Of a stretch of 24,861 nucleotides of DNA, positions 12,860-19,197 are shown piece after piece. The notes beneath the pieces were generated by a model. It was not told where the DNA came from. It saw nothing but the letters and a program-made list of their open reading frames with translations, and did no database searches. Position 1 is the first letter of the stretch, and the number at the start of each line of letters is the position of its first letter. A program made the position numbers and the translations under genes. Source of the stretch: a virus; the IMG/VR virus record IMGVR_UViG_3300042471_001077, positions 1 through 24,861 of that record. One strand, given 5' to 3'.

Positions 12860-13078
12860 GTGCTGCGATTGTTTCGGAACATCGGCGAGACGGTTGTGAT
12901 TCCTTCGATCGACTGCGCGATCACGGTGGAAGACGTGGACGACGACGGCGTGGTGACGCTCACGTTCAACGCGCCGAGGAACGTTGAGATCGCGCGGCTC
13001 GAGGTGTGGCAGAGGAAGCAGAGGGAGATGGGTGCCTCGATCCTGGGAGAGAGGCCGACCGGAACGGTGAGGGAATAG
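12860..13078 (+). CDS. csrA-like: CsrA/RsmA-family RNA-binding translational regulator
   Basis: 72 residues from GTG 12860, which has GGAGG 5 nt upstream; GTG 12857 is too close to the SD. This start gives MLRLFRNIGETVVI, which aligns without gaps to E. coli CsrA MLILTRRVGETLMI. The centre ends in TLTFNAPRNVEIARLEVWQR, aligning with CsrA NAPKEVSVHREEIYQR. The RNA-contacting Leu4, Arg6 and the key Arg44 (here Arg46) are kept, while Arg7 is Asn. CsrA dimers bind GGA in mRNA hairpin loops and block or stabilise translation. A two-residue insertion lies between strands, and the C-terminal 20 residues are extra. It probably acts on phage mRNA, host mRNA or both. Confidence 0.85.
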   Translation: MLRLFRNIGETVVIPSIDCAITVEDVDDDGVVTLTFNAPRNVEIARLEVWQRKQREMGASILGERPTGTVRE

Positions 13079-13089
13079 GAGGACGACTG

Positions 13090-13299
13090 ATGGACGCACA
13101 CGAACGAGAAGCGGCTGGGGCAGTGGCGGCGGTTAGTAACAAGCCACTCGAACCCGGCGAACGCGTGATCGGTTACGCCGAGGGCATGCGATTCACGGGC
13201 ACGCTCTTCGCCGTGCAGGGCGATCGGTGCTACGTGAAGATCGACATAGCGTGGATCACCTGTCGCCCGTGTGACATCGAGCGATACACGGACGGCTGA
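13090..13299 (+). CDS. Small SH3-like protein, function unknown
   Basis: 69 residues from ATG 13090, with SD GGAGGA 6 nt upstream. After an acidic/Ala-rich start comes a compact segment, GERVIGYAEGMRFTGTLFAV, then QGDRCYVKIDIAWITC. This pattern of short beta strands with Gly turns resembles SH3/KOW-type folds. It lies between the CsrA homologue and the GGA-rich leader. The stop codon lies inside the first leader hairpin (13296-13318), so ribosomes ending this gene would disturb that structure. Function unknown. Confidence 0.5.
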   Translation: MDAHEREAAGAVAAVSNKPLEPGERVIGYAEGMRFTGTLFAVQGDRCYVKIDIAWITCRPCDIERYTDG

Positions 13300-13421
13300 C
13301 GTCGCGGAGCGGCGTCAGAGGGAGCCCGCGGAGCGGGTGTGGCATGGATGGATGGCCGGTCGGCGGATGGAGTCGCCGGCTGGGTGTGGATCGAGGACGC
13401 AGGACACGAGGAGGTGTGGAG
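13296..13421 (+). promoter_or_regulatory. GGA-rich structured leader, candidate CsrA target
   Basis: 126 nt between two operon genes with twelve GGA triplets (starts 13306, 13321, 13330, 13346, 13350, 13365, 13369, 13388, 13395, 13402, 13410, 13418). Four hairpins can be drawn. 13296-13318: 10-bp arms, loop GGA. 13325-13337: CCCGC/GCGGG, loop GGA. 13356-13383: 10-bp arms with two G-T pairs, loop GATGGAGT. 13404-13417: ACAC/GTGT, loop GAGGAG, which is the SD of the Sak4-like gene. GGA in a hairpin loop, including the SD, is the known CsrA recognition layout. The first two hairpins share the decamer CGCGGAGCGG. CsrA binding is inferred. Confidence 0.55.
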
Positions 13422-14378
13422 ATGGCTCTGAACGTAATTCGCGGCCGACGCCGCGTGGCAGTGCGGGCGGTGGTCTACGGGACCGAGGGGGTCGGGAAAT
13501 CGACGCTCGCGGCGTCGTTCCCTGACGCTGTGATTCTCGACACGGAGGACGGCACCAACCACCTGGACGTCGCCCGCATCCCGTGTGCGGACTGGGCGAC
13601 GCTCAAGGCGACCGTTTCCCAGTTGGGCGTGGAAAAGCACCAGTTCAAGACGGTGGTGATCGACACCGCCGACTGGGCCGAGCGGTCGCTCGTGGAAGAC
13701 ACGCTGAAGAAGGAGGGCAAGCGGTCGATCGAAGACTTCGGCTTCGGCAAGGGATGGGTGTTGGTCGGCGAGCGGTTTGCGGAGTTGCTCCACGGCTGTG
13801 ACCGCCTCATCGGCCTGGGCATCAACGTGGTGTTCGTGGCCCACTCGATCGTCAAGCGGACCACGCCACCAGACCAGACGGACGGGTGGGACCGCTACGA
13901 GCTGAAGTGCTCGAAGCAGGTGAGCGCGTTGCTCCGCGAGTGGTGTGACCTGCTGCTGTTCGCCACGTTCGAGACGCGGCTCGTGGCCGGGAAGGATGGC
14001 CGCACCCGGGCCACTGGAGGGAAGAGCCGCGTGATGTTCGCCGAGCGGTCGGCAGCCTTCGACGCGAAGAACAGGTTCGGCCTGCCAGAGAAGATCCCGA
14101 TGTCGATCGACGCCCTGGCGGCGGTGTTCACGCCCGAGTACCCGCAGCAGCCAGGTTGGCTCCAGCGGGTGCAGGCTGCGACGACGGTCCGGGAATTGGA
14201 GTCGATGAGGATGCGGGCCGACGACGCCTACTCCGCTGGCGAGTTGAACGAGGCACAGCGCCGGCGTCTGAGTGCCGAGATCGACAAGCGGTTTTCCGAG
14301 ATCACAAAGATCGAGCCCGAGGACACCGCCACCGAGCCATTCGATTCCGCCGAGGTGAACGCGGAGGCTAACCAGTGA
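13422..14378 (+). CDS. Sak4-like RecA-fold ATPase (single-strand annealing/recombination)
   Basis: 318 residues from ATG 13422, with SD GAGGAGG 7 nt upstream. Walker A is GTEGVGKST (20-28) and Walker B is KTVVIDT (76-82), with a later FVAHSIVKR sensor-type segment. This is the AAA_24 / Sak4 group of phage RecA-like core ATPases, which help SSB-coated single strands anneal or recombine. The C-terminal 80 residues carry a helical TTVRELESMRMRADDAYSAG region and an acidic end. An SSB-like gene follows two genes downstream, the usual Sak4 partner. An ATG at 13344 would extend the protein through the leader but has no SD. The stop overlaps the next start. Confidence 0.8.
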   Translation: MALNVIRGRRRVAVRAVVYGTEGVGKSTLAASFPDAVILDTEDGTNHLDVARIPCADWATLKATVSQLGVEKHQFKTVVIDTADWAERSLVEDTLKKEGKRSIEDFGFGKGWVLVGERFAELLHGCDRLIGLGINVVFVAHSIVKRTTPPDQTDGWDRYELKCSKQVSALLREWCDLLLFATFETRLVAGKDGRTRATGGKSRVMFAERSAAFDAKNRFGLPEKIPMSIDALAAVFTPEYPQQPGWLQRVQAATTVRELESMRMRADDAYSAGELNEAQRRRLSAEIDKRFSEITKIEPEDTATEPFDSAEVNAEANQ

Positions 14379-14644
14379 GCAACACGCCACAGTCCGTGTG
14401 CGGAGTGCTGGCCGCTGTCCACCTGCGCGGTGGCCCGCACGATGGAGCGATGACACCTCCGGTTTTCCCGCTTGAGTCGGCACCAGTGACAATTGACCTG
14501 CCGTCCGCACGAACGGAAGACGGTCACACCTACGGCCGCGAGACGCGGTATCGGTGGCGTGGTTCGTGGCACGGCGAGAACTGCGTGATCCTTGTCTATG
14601 CGTTCGATCGGTACGTCACGGAGGACTGCGATGGGGTGGGCTGA
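14375..14644 (+). CDS. GGPHDG-motif small phage protein
   Basis: 89 residues from GTG 14375 (GTGA overlap). The core is LRGGPHDGAMTPPVFPLE, followed by a beta-rich region ending in CVILVYAFDRY. The GGPxDG motif followed by a Pro-rich strand and a tyrosine near the end is found in many small uncharacterised proteins of phages and high-GC bacteria. Function unknown. It lies between the recombinase-like and SSB-like genes, so a role near DNA metabolism is possible. Confidence 0.5.
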   Translation: MSNTPQSVCGVLAAVHLRGGPHDGAMTPPVFPLESAPVTIDLPSARTEDGHTYGRETRYRWRGSWHGENCVILVYAFDRYVTEDCDGVG

Positions 14645-14849
14645 CGCGACGCCGTGGAAGCGGCGATTGGAGGATCACCAGCGGCGACTCGCTGAGGCGG
14701 AGCGAGTCGTCGGAGCGATGCGGAGCGGTGAGATGCCGTTCCGTGCGGGGTGGCCGCTGTTGATCGACATTGCCAGGGGTGAGGCCGACCGCGTGGTGCG
14801 GATCGGCAAGATGCACGAACCTGACCTGAAGACGGAGGGGGAAAAGTGA
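14631..14849 (+). CDS. Small helical protein, function unknown
   Basis: 72 residues from ATG 14631, overlapping the previous gene by 14 nt, with GGAGG 6 nt upstream. It begins with a basic helix, WKRRLEDHQRRLAEAERVVG, probably coiled-coil, followed by a short hydrophobic AGWPLLIDIARGEADRV helix. Its stop shares bases with the start of the SSB-like gene. Possibly a partner of one of the flanking DNA-metabolism proteins. No family recognised. Confidence 0.5.
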   Translation: MGWADATPWKRRLEDHQRRLAEAERVVGAMRSGEMPFRAGWPLLIDIARGEADRVVRIGKMHEPDLKTEGEK

Positions 14850-15400
14850 TGCAGAGCGATAATCTGAACTGGGATTTCTTCCCCGGCTGGGACGACCAGG
14901 CCGAGACCGAGGCGCGGCCGACGAACCTGCTGGAACCGGGCACCTACCCGGCCCGCGTCATCAAGGCCGAGGCCAGCTACCGGAACCGTGTCCCGGAGAA
15001 GTGGTCGGACACGAACCCCGAGGGGCGGCAACTGACGATCAAGCTGGCGATCAAGCACGCCGGCGAAGAGCACCACATCTACGTCGATCTTCCGGCGCAC
15101 TTCCGCGCCCTCATCGAGCGGGTGTGCGATGCCCTGTCGGCACCGCGGCCGGCGAAGGGAACCGCCTGGTCGACGGGGCTGCTGGTCGGCAAGCGGTGCC
15201 GCGTCGAGACCAGCCTCTACGAGGGTCGGCGGGTGAACGTGGACCGCTGGCTTCCGGACGACATCGTTGACAGCGGACGGCAGCCGGAGGCCGAGACGCC
15301 ACCGCCGGCCGCGAAGAAACTGCCCGCCCGGACGCCGGCACAGAAGATCGCCCGCGATGCCGGCGAGGAGCCGGGGAACAGCGACGACATCCCGTTCTGA
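14849..15400 (+). CDS. ssb-like: Phage single-stranded DNA-binding protein (SSB-like)
   Basis: 183 residues from ATG 14849; GTG 14846 is possible and would overlap the preceding stop. The N-terminal 130 residues are an OB-type candidate with the opening EPGTYPARVIKAEASYRN and a LTIKLAIKHAGEEHHIYVDL strand pair, as in DUF669-type phage ssDNA-binding proteins. A disordered Pro/Ala/Lys linker leads to the end NSDDIPF. This acidic DDIPF tip is the signature of bacterial SSB C-termini, which recruit replication and repair partners. It would coat single strands and help the Sak4-like ATPase upstream. A large hairpin follows the stop. Confidence 0.75.
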   Translation: MQSDNLNWDFFPGWDDQAETEARPTNLLEPGTYPARVIKAEASYRNRVPEKWSDTNPEGRQLTIKLAIKHAGEEHHIYVDLPAHFRALIERVCDALSAPRPAKGTAWSTGLLVGKRCRVETSLYEGRRVNVDRWLPDDIVDSGRQPEAETPPPAAKKLPARTPAQKIARDAGEEPGNSDDIPF

Positions 15401-15404
15401 ACAA

Positions 15405-15459
15405 CCCCGGCGGTCGTTCCCCGCTGCGGTCCCACACCGCCGCAGCGGGGCCGCCGGGG
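15405..15459 (+). terminator. Very stable 20-bp hairpin after the SSB-like gene
   Basis: Outer arms CCCCGGCGG (15405-15413) and CCGCCGGGG (15451-15459) and inner arms CCCCGCTGCGG (15419-15429) and CCGCAGCGGGG (15440-15450) are perfectly complementary, with a 5-nt bulge on the left side only and a 10-nt loop. It starts 4 nt after the SSB-like stop and is the longest inverted repeat I found in the window. No U tract follows. It may end or attenuate the first early operon or protect its mRNA end. Confidence 0.5.
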
Positions 15460-15514
15460 CTGGTGACTGTGTGACACCGTGCGACATGGTCAACGCAGCA
15501 AGGAAGCCAACCCC

Positions 15515-16042
15515 ATGACCTACCTCACCGACCTTGAGCAGCTCATCGCCTGTGCCCCCCTACCGTCCCTGCGGGGCTACGCCAGCGGCAGCGTCCGGGC
15601 CGTGATCCTCGACGCCTGTGACTCCGGCAAGGTCGGGGCTGCCGACGCGCTGCAGCTGTCAAGGCAGTGCGACCACCGGATCGACACGGAGGGGGTGCAG
15701 TTCGGCCACCCCCGGCGGCCCGAGCCTTCGGCCCCGGCCGCGGAGCCGTCGCGGGCGCCGCTGCCGCCGCCGCTGATCCTCGAGGATCGGGAACTCGTCT
15801 CGTGCAGCCAGCGGCGATGGTCACCCGACGAGCCGATTCGGATCGCGGACACCGCCTGGGAGCAGCTGTCACGCCTTGAGAACTACGCGCTCGCGATCGA
15901 ACTGACGGACCTGCAGTCGTGTGACGACCAGTGGGACCAGCGGCGGAAGGATGCGATCTGGGCCGCGGTGTGCATCGAGCTGGAGTTGACGATGGCGGCC
16001 AGGGGGCTGCGGCTGCGGAAGGAGGTGGCGAGTGTCGCGTGA
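15515..16042 (+). CDS. Uncharacterised protein
   Basis: 175 residues from ATG 15515, with SD AGGAAG upstream. Residues 1-60 are helical (YLTDLEQLIACAPLPSLRGY), then a Pro/Ala-rich linker (PEPSAPAAEPSRAPLPPP) leads to a helical C-terminal half with WEQLSRLENYALAIELTDLQ and DDQWDQRRKDAIWAAVC. It is the first gene after the large hairpin and overlaps the winged-helix gene by 11 nt. Two helical domains joined by a flexible linker suggest an adaptor, but function is unknown. Confidence 0.5.
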   Translation: MTYLTDLEQLIACAPLPSLRGYASGSVRAVILDACDSGKVGAADALQLSRQCDHRIDTEGVQFGHPRRPEPSAPAAEPSRAPLPPPLILEDRELVSCSQRRWSPDEPIRIADTAWEQLSRLENYALAIELTDLQSCDDQWDQRRKDAIWAAVCIELELTMAARGLRLRKEVASVA

Positions 16043-16346
16043 GCCATGGAAGTCGCCGCCGCTTCCGTTGTGGGGCGCTGTGGCACGGGACTCCGACCAG
16101 CCGACCTCGCACGCGGCGGCGAAGCGCGCTCCGGTGTCGGAGCACTGCCGCAAGATCATCGACGCCCTGGCTGCCGGGCCGGCTGGACAGTCTGGGCTGG
16201 CCGAGCGGACGGGGCTGACCATCGCACAGGTGTCGAAGCGTCTGCCTGATCTGCGGCGGGCTGGGCTGGTCGAGCGGGACGGCGAGACGGTGTCGGCGAG
16301 TGGGGGGCGGGAGGCGAGGTACAGGAGGGTGACGCATGGCCGGTGA
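16032..16346 (+). CDS. Winged-helix DNA-binding protein
   Basis: 104 residues from GTG 16032, inside the end of the previous gene. The N-terminal region carries SDQPTSHAAAKRAPVSEH. Then comes a MarR/ArsR-like winged helix (residues 40-95): CRKIIDALAAGPAGQSGLAE, RTGLTIAQVSKRLPDLRRAG, and the wing LVERDGETVSASGGREARYR. The 'TSxxAAxK' start plus winged helix is a common arrangement in small phage proteins near replication genes. It may regulate this part of the operon or assist the initiator encoded next, whose start lies inside its end (11 nt overlap). Confidence 0.65.
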   Translation: MSREPWKSPPLPLWGAVARDSDQPTSHAAAKRAPVSEHCRKIIDALAAGPAGQSGLAERTGLTIAQVSKRLPDLRRAGLVERDGETVSASGGREARYRRVTHGR

Positions 16347-17316
16347 ATGGCTCGCCATCGACCTGGGCCTCCCCGAGAAGCCCGAGGTTCAGGAGCTCGT
16401 CGACCTGACCGGCGAATCGGTCGAGGTGGTCGTGTACCGCCTGTACCGGCTCTGGGGATGGGCCTCCCTCCACTCCGCGGACGGCACCGCCCGCACGACA
16501 CCAGCTCGGCTGGCCCGGACGATCGGCGGAGACGAGGCGTGGTTCCGGGCGGTGGCGGAGGTGGGTTGGCTCGAGATCGACGACCAGGCGGGGACGGTGA
16601 CCGTCCCCGGGTGGGATCGCCGGTTTTCCCAGGCGGCGAAGGCCCGGATGCAGGCCCGGGACCGCGAAAAAGCCTACGACGAGAGGGTCCAGCGTCCACC
16701 CGCGCGTGAGCGCGGGAAGTCACCCGCGCGCGAGCGCGGGTCCGCTCCCGCGCCTGAGAGTGGGAGAGGAGAGGAGAGGAGAGGAGAAGTTCCTCCTCCT
16801 CCTCCGCGTGAGGCTGCGCCGGAATCCGAGCAGGCATGGCCGGCGCTCCGGGACGCCTGGAACGCCCAGGATGCCCCTGGGAAGCCCTGGAGGCACCCGC
16901 AGCCGCCAGACGGTCTGGCCGACCGGCTCCGGGAGCCTGGCTGGCTGGACGAGGCCGTGGCGGCGATTCCGCGGCTCCGTGGGGCGAGGTTCTTCGCCAC
17001 CCCGGTGACGCTGATCCAGTTCGCCAAGCCGGGCTTCGTCGAGCGGCTGGTCGGCGGGCAGTACGACGAACCGAAGTCGCGGCCCCCCGGCACCCCTGGC
17101 GACCGCCCGTCCGCGGAGGAGGCGGCCCGTCGGTTCGAGGCCGGAAGCCGCGAGCAGGCCCGCCGCCGGCGGGAGGCGGAGGCGGCCCGGGCTGCGCGGC
17201 CGAAGGCGAAGGCGTCGAAGCCAGAGCTGCCGCTGCCTGATCCGGTCAGTGATGACGAGTTTGAGCGACGGAAGGCGGCATTGATGCAGCAACTCCAGGA
17301 GGCAGCGACCACATGA
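16336..17316 (+). CDS. Replication-initiator-like protein with embedded repeats
   Basis: 326 residues from ATG 16336, with SD AGGAGGGTGAC. Residues 1-100 form a winged-helix-like domain: WLAIDLGLPEKPEVQELVDL, TGESVEVVVYRLYRLWGWA, and WFRAVAEVGWLEIDDQAGTV, as in phage replisome-organiser or DnaD-like initiator N-termini. A low-complexity region (about 120-155) has the 8-residue repeat PARERGKS / PARERGSA / PAPESGRG. The C-terminal half includes AWPALRDAWNAQDAPG and a FFATPVTLIQFAKPGFVERL helix, then a charged tail. Its probable job is origin binding and helicase loading. The DNA of the repeat region has iteron-like properties, as in lambda O, where the origin is inside the initiator gene. The beta-clamp gene follows. 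Confidence 0.65.
   Translation: MAGEWLAIDLGLPEKPEVQELVDLTGESVEVVVYRLYRLWGWASLHSADGTARTTPARLARTIGGDEAWFRAVAEVGWLEIDDQAGTVTVPGWDRRFSQAAKARMQARDREKAYDERVQRPPARERGKSPARERGSAPAPESGRGEERRGEVPPPPPREAAPESEQAWPALRDAWNAQDAPGKPWRHPQPPDGLADRLREPGWLDEAVAAIPRLRGARFFATPVTLIQFAKPGFVERLVGGQYDEPKSRPPGTPGDRPSAEEAARRFEAGSREQARRRREAEAARAARPKAKASKPELPLPDPVSDDEFERRKAALMQQLQEAATT
16697..16764 (+). repeat. Three iteron-like 24-bp direct repeats, candidate origin
   Basis: Repeats start at 16697, 16721 and 16745, exactly 24 bp apart. Copies 1 and 2 (20-nt cores) differ at one base; copy 3 matches copy 1 at 16 of 20. Each of the first two has inverted arms CCCGCG and CGCGGG around a 6-nt centre. They lie inside the initiator-like gene and are followed by a purine tract. 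This resembles iterons inside the lambda O gene, although the region is GC-rich and lacks the usual AT-rich unwinding element. Confidence 0.45.
16763..16805 (+). repeat. Purine tract of GGAGA units followed by a pyrimidine tract
   Basis: About five copies of GGAGA (16763-16788), a short AAGT turn, then TCC repeats (16791-16805). The two tracts can partly pair, and polypurine-polypyrimidine DNA can also form triplex or slipped structures. It lies directly after the iteron-like repeats and codes for the Glu/Arg and Pro-rich linker of the initiator-like protein. It is prone to slippage. Confidence 0.5.
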
Positions 17317-18368
17317 AAGCCAAGATCCCAATCACCAGCATCAAGGCGTCCCTCGCGGCGACTGCCCCGGCGGTCGGCCGCCAGGGGGTGACGACGGCAG
17401 TCCTGATCCGTGGAGGCGTGATGGCCGCCACCAATGGCGAGATCCGGATCGATGTGGAGTTCCCCTCGTCGGATATTTCCTGCCTGCTGCCGCACAAGCG
17501 ATTGCAGGCGATCGTAAGCGCCGCTACGGGCGACGAGATGACGATCGAGCCGAAGGGTGAGTCAGTGAGGCTCACCGCCGGCAGCGGCTCGTGGACGCTG
17601 CCCACGGAGGACTGGCAGACGTTCCCCGCTGGGATCGCCGGCGAGGCCAGGAAGATCGGCACGGTCGAGGCCAGCGTCCTGGCGGACATGCTCCGGTCGG
17701 TGTTGCCATGCACTGATTCGGAGTCATCCCGCTATGCCCTCGGTGCCGTGCTCCTCGAGATGGCGGACGGAATCTTGCACGCGGTGGCGACCGACGGTCG
17801 CCGGCTGGGGGCCGCGACGACGCAGGCGCAGGCGGAAGACGGCACGCTCCTGATTCCGCAGGCTGCCGCGTCGGCTCTCGTGCGACTGCTTGAGTCGGCC
17901 GCGTCCGTGGCGATCATGCGGACTGGGCCGGAGGCGGTGTTCGCTGCCGACAACGGAGCGCGGCTTGTGGCACGGCAGATTGAGGGGCGGTTTCCGAGAT
18001 GGAGAGAGGTGATTCCGAAGACTGAGGCGGCGGCCTGCATCGTCGACGCTGGCGAACTGCTGTCAGCGGTGCGGCAGGCTTCGATCGTCACCAACGAGCA
18101 GTCGAGGGCGGTGCGGTTCGGGTTCGGCGACCAGATCACTCTGACCGCGAAAAGCGCCGAGGCTGGCGAAAGCCGTGTTCGGTGTGACGTGGTGACGGCC
18201 GGGCCGCGCTGCACGGTTGGGCTGGACCCGCGCTTCGTCGCCGAGTTTCTCAAGGTCGTTCCCGCCGGCGAGACGGTGTCGATCGCGGCGGTGGATGCCG
18301 ACACTGGGTGTGTGCTCCGTGCCGGGCGGTGGGTGGGCGTGGTGATGCCGATGGCAATGGAGGCTTGA
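17313..18368 (+). CDS. dnaN-like: DNA polymerase III beta-subunit (sliding clamp) homologue
   Basis: 351 residues from ATG 17313 (ATGA overlap), slightly shorter than bacterial DnaN (about 366). It shows the three-domain clamp pattern: an N-terminal domain ending in LPTEDWQTFPAG; a middle domain with SSRYALGAVLLEMADGIL, AVATDGRRLG, and RQIEGRFPRWREVIPKTE; and a C-terminal domain with VDAGELLSAVRQASIVTNEQ, DPRFVAEFLKVV, and the ending VGVVMPMAMEA, equivalent to the MPMR end of DnaN. The clamp encircles DNA and tethers polymerase. A phage copy beside the initiator would favour phage replication. It may recruit a host polymerase; none is encoded in this window. Confidence 0.85.
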   Translation: MKAKIPITSIKASLAATAPAVGRQGVTTAVLIRGGVMAATNGEIRIDVEFPSSDISCLLPHKRLQAIVSAATGDEMTIEPKGESVRLTAGSGSWTLPTEDWQTFPAGIAGEARKIGTVEASVLADMLRSVLPCTDSESSRYALGAVLLEMADGILHAVATDGRRLGAATTQAQAEDGTLLIPQAAASALVRLLESAASVAIMRTGPEAVFAADNGARLVARQIEGRFPRWREVIPKTEAAACIVDAGELLSAVRQASIVTNEQSRAVRFGFGDQITLTAKSAEAGESRVRCDVVTAGPRCTVGLDPRFVAEFLKVVPAGETVSIAAVDADTGCVLRAGRWVGVVMPMAMEA

Positions 18369-18371
18369 ACG

Positions 18372-18896
18372 ATGAGTAAATGCGACCAGCACGGGTGCGA
18401 AGAGGTTGGCCGTTGGGGACCAGCGGACGGCGGCGAAGAGCGGAGGTGCGGCCTGCACCTGCCGACGAACGGCAAGCCGTTTGTGGTCCGTGATCCGCAG
18501 GCGGCACCCACGCCACCAGTGGACGACACGATCCTCGCCGCGGTCTGCCCGCCCGGGTGGCGGCGGTCGCCGCTCGACGGCCGGCCGGTCATGCCCTGCC
18601 TGGGAAAGCTGCTGTTTCCGTGCGAGCCAGGCGAACTGCCGACGATCGGCGACATGATGCAGCAGGTGGATGAGCTGCACGGCTACGCCGATTTGCTCAA
18701 TCCGTGCTGGATCTCACTGATACAGGCCGTGCTCGCAGACGCGATCCACAACCGGCGGCGAGGCCGTGAGGGGCTTTCGCAGGCGGCGGAGGCTGCGCTG
18801 TCGAAGTGCATCGACGCGATGCTGCGATCCCACGGCGAGGTGTGGATCAGGAAGACACCCAGAGGCAAATGGGAGGAGGGGGGGGGCAATGGCTGA
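18372..18896 (+). CDS. Protein with N-terminal zinc-finger-like motif
   Basis: 174 residues from ATG 18372, 3 nt after the clamp gene. The first 30 residues contain a Cys/His cluster, CDQHGCEEV then RCGLHL, typical of small treble-clef-like zinc motifs in phage proteins (C-x4-C...C-x2-H). The middle has a PGWRRSPLDGRPVMPCLGK segment, and the C-terminal half is helical (IQAVLADAIHNRRRGREGLS) with a basic end. Possibly nucleic-acid binding. Its end overlaps the start of the next gene by 8 nt. Confidence 0.5.
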   Translation: MSKCDQHGCEEVGRWGPADGGEERRCGLHLPTNGKPFVVRDPQAAPTPPVDDTILAAVCPPGWRRSPLDGRPVMPCLGKLLFPCEPGELPTIGDMMQQVDELHGYADLLNPCWISLIQAVLADAIHNRRRGREGLSQAAEAALSKCIDAMLRSHGEVWIRKTPRGKWEEGGGNG

Positions 18897-19197
18897 CATG
18901 ACGATTCAAGAGTTCTGCGATCTCCACGGCGCGTGCCGCGAGAACCGCGAATGGGCGATGGAAAATTGCCAGACGATGCGCGAGGTCTGGGAAACCGCAA
19001 AACCACTGTGGCTGATATGGGTCGCAACACGACCAGGCGTGCTGAGTGAACGAGAGCTGTGCCTGGCAGCCATGGCCGGGGCCTGGGCCGCAGCCGAGGG
19101 CTGGGCCGCAGCCGAAGCCGCGCAGGCCGAGTGGCTGCGAACGAACTGCACTCCGCGATTCGCACGGGTGGCGGGCAAAGAGGAGGTGACGGCGTGA
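18889..19197 (+). CDS. Small alpha-helical protein
   Basis: 102 residues from ATG 18889, preceded by the long G-rich SD region GGAGGAGGGGGGGGC. It is helical throughout: TIQEFCDLHGACRENREWAM, then VWETAKPLWLIWVATRPGVL, and a near-repeat AGAWAAAEGWAAAEAAQAEW toward the end. The 5-6 residue Trp-Ala-Ala-Ala-Glu repetition suggests a local duplication. The GTGA overlap links it to the next gene. Common phage hypothetical; no function assigned. Confidence 0.5.
   Translation: MADMTIQEFCDLHGACRENREWAMENCQTMREVWETAKPLWLIWVATRPGVLSERELCLAAMAGAWAAAEGWAAAEAAQAEWLRTNCTPRFARVAGKEEVTA

Noticed and set aside
13271-13525. Coding frame across the GGA-rich leader
   Set aside because: No SD, Arg-rich translation, and it overlaps two genes in other frames; the hairpins explain the region better.
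13230-14510. Long minus-strand open frame of about 426 codons
   Set aside because: It lies opposite the Sak4-like ATPase, whose Walker motifs, SD and operon fit are clear; long antisense frames are expected at this GC content.
16697-16764. CRISPR-like repeats
   Set aside because: Only three copies with 4-nt gaps and no spacers; they are in-frame coding repeats, better seen as iterons or protein repeats.
15869-16837. Minus-strand open frame of 322 codons
   Set aside because: Opposite the winged-helix and initiator-like genes; the translation is Arg/Pro/Ser low complexity.
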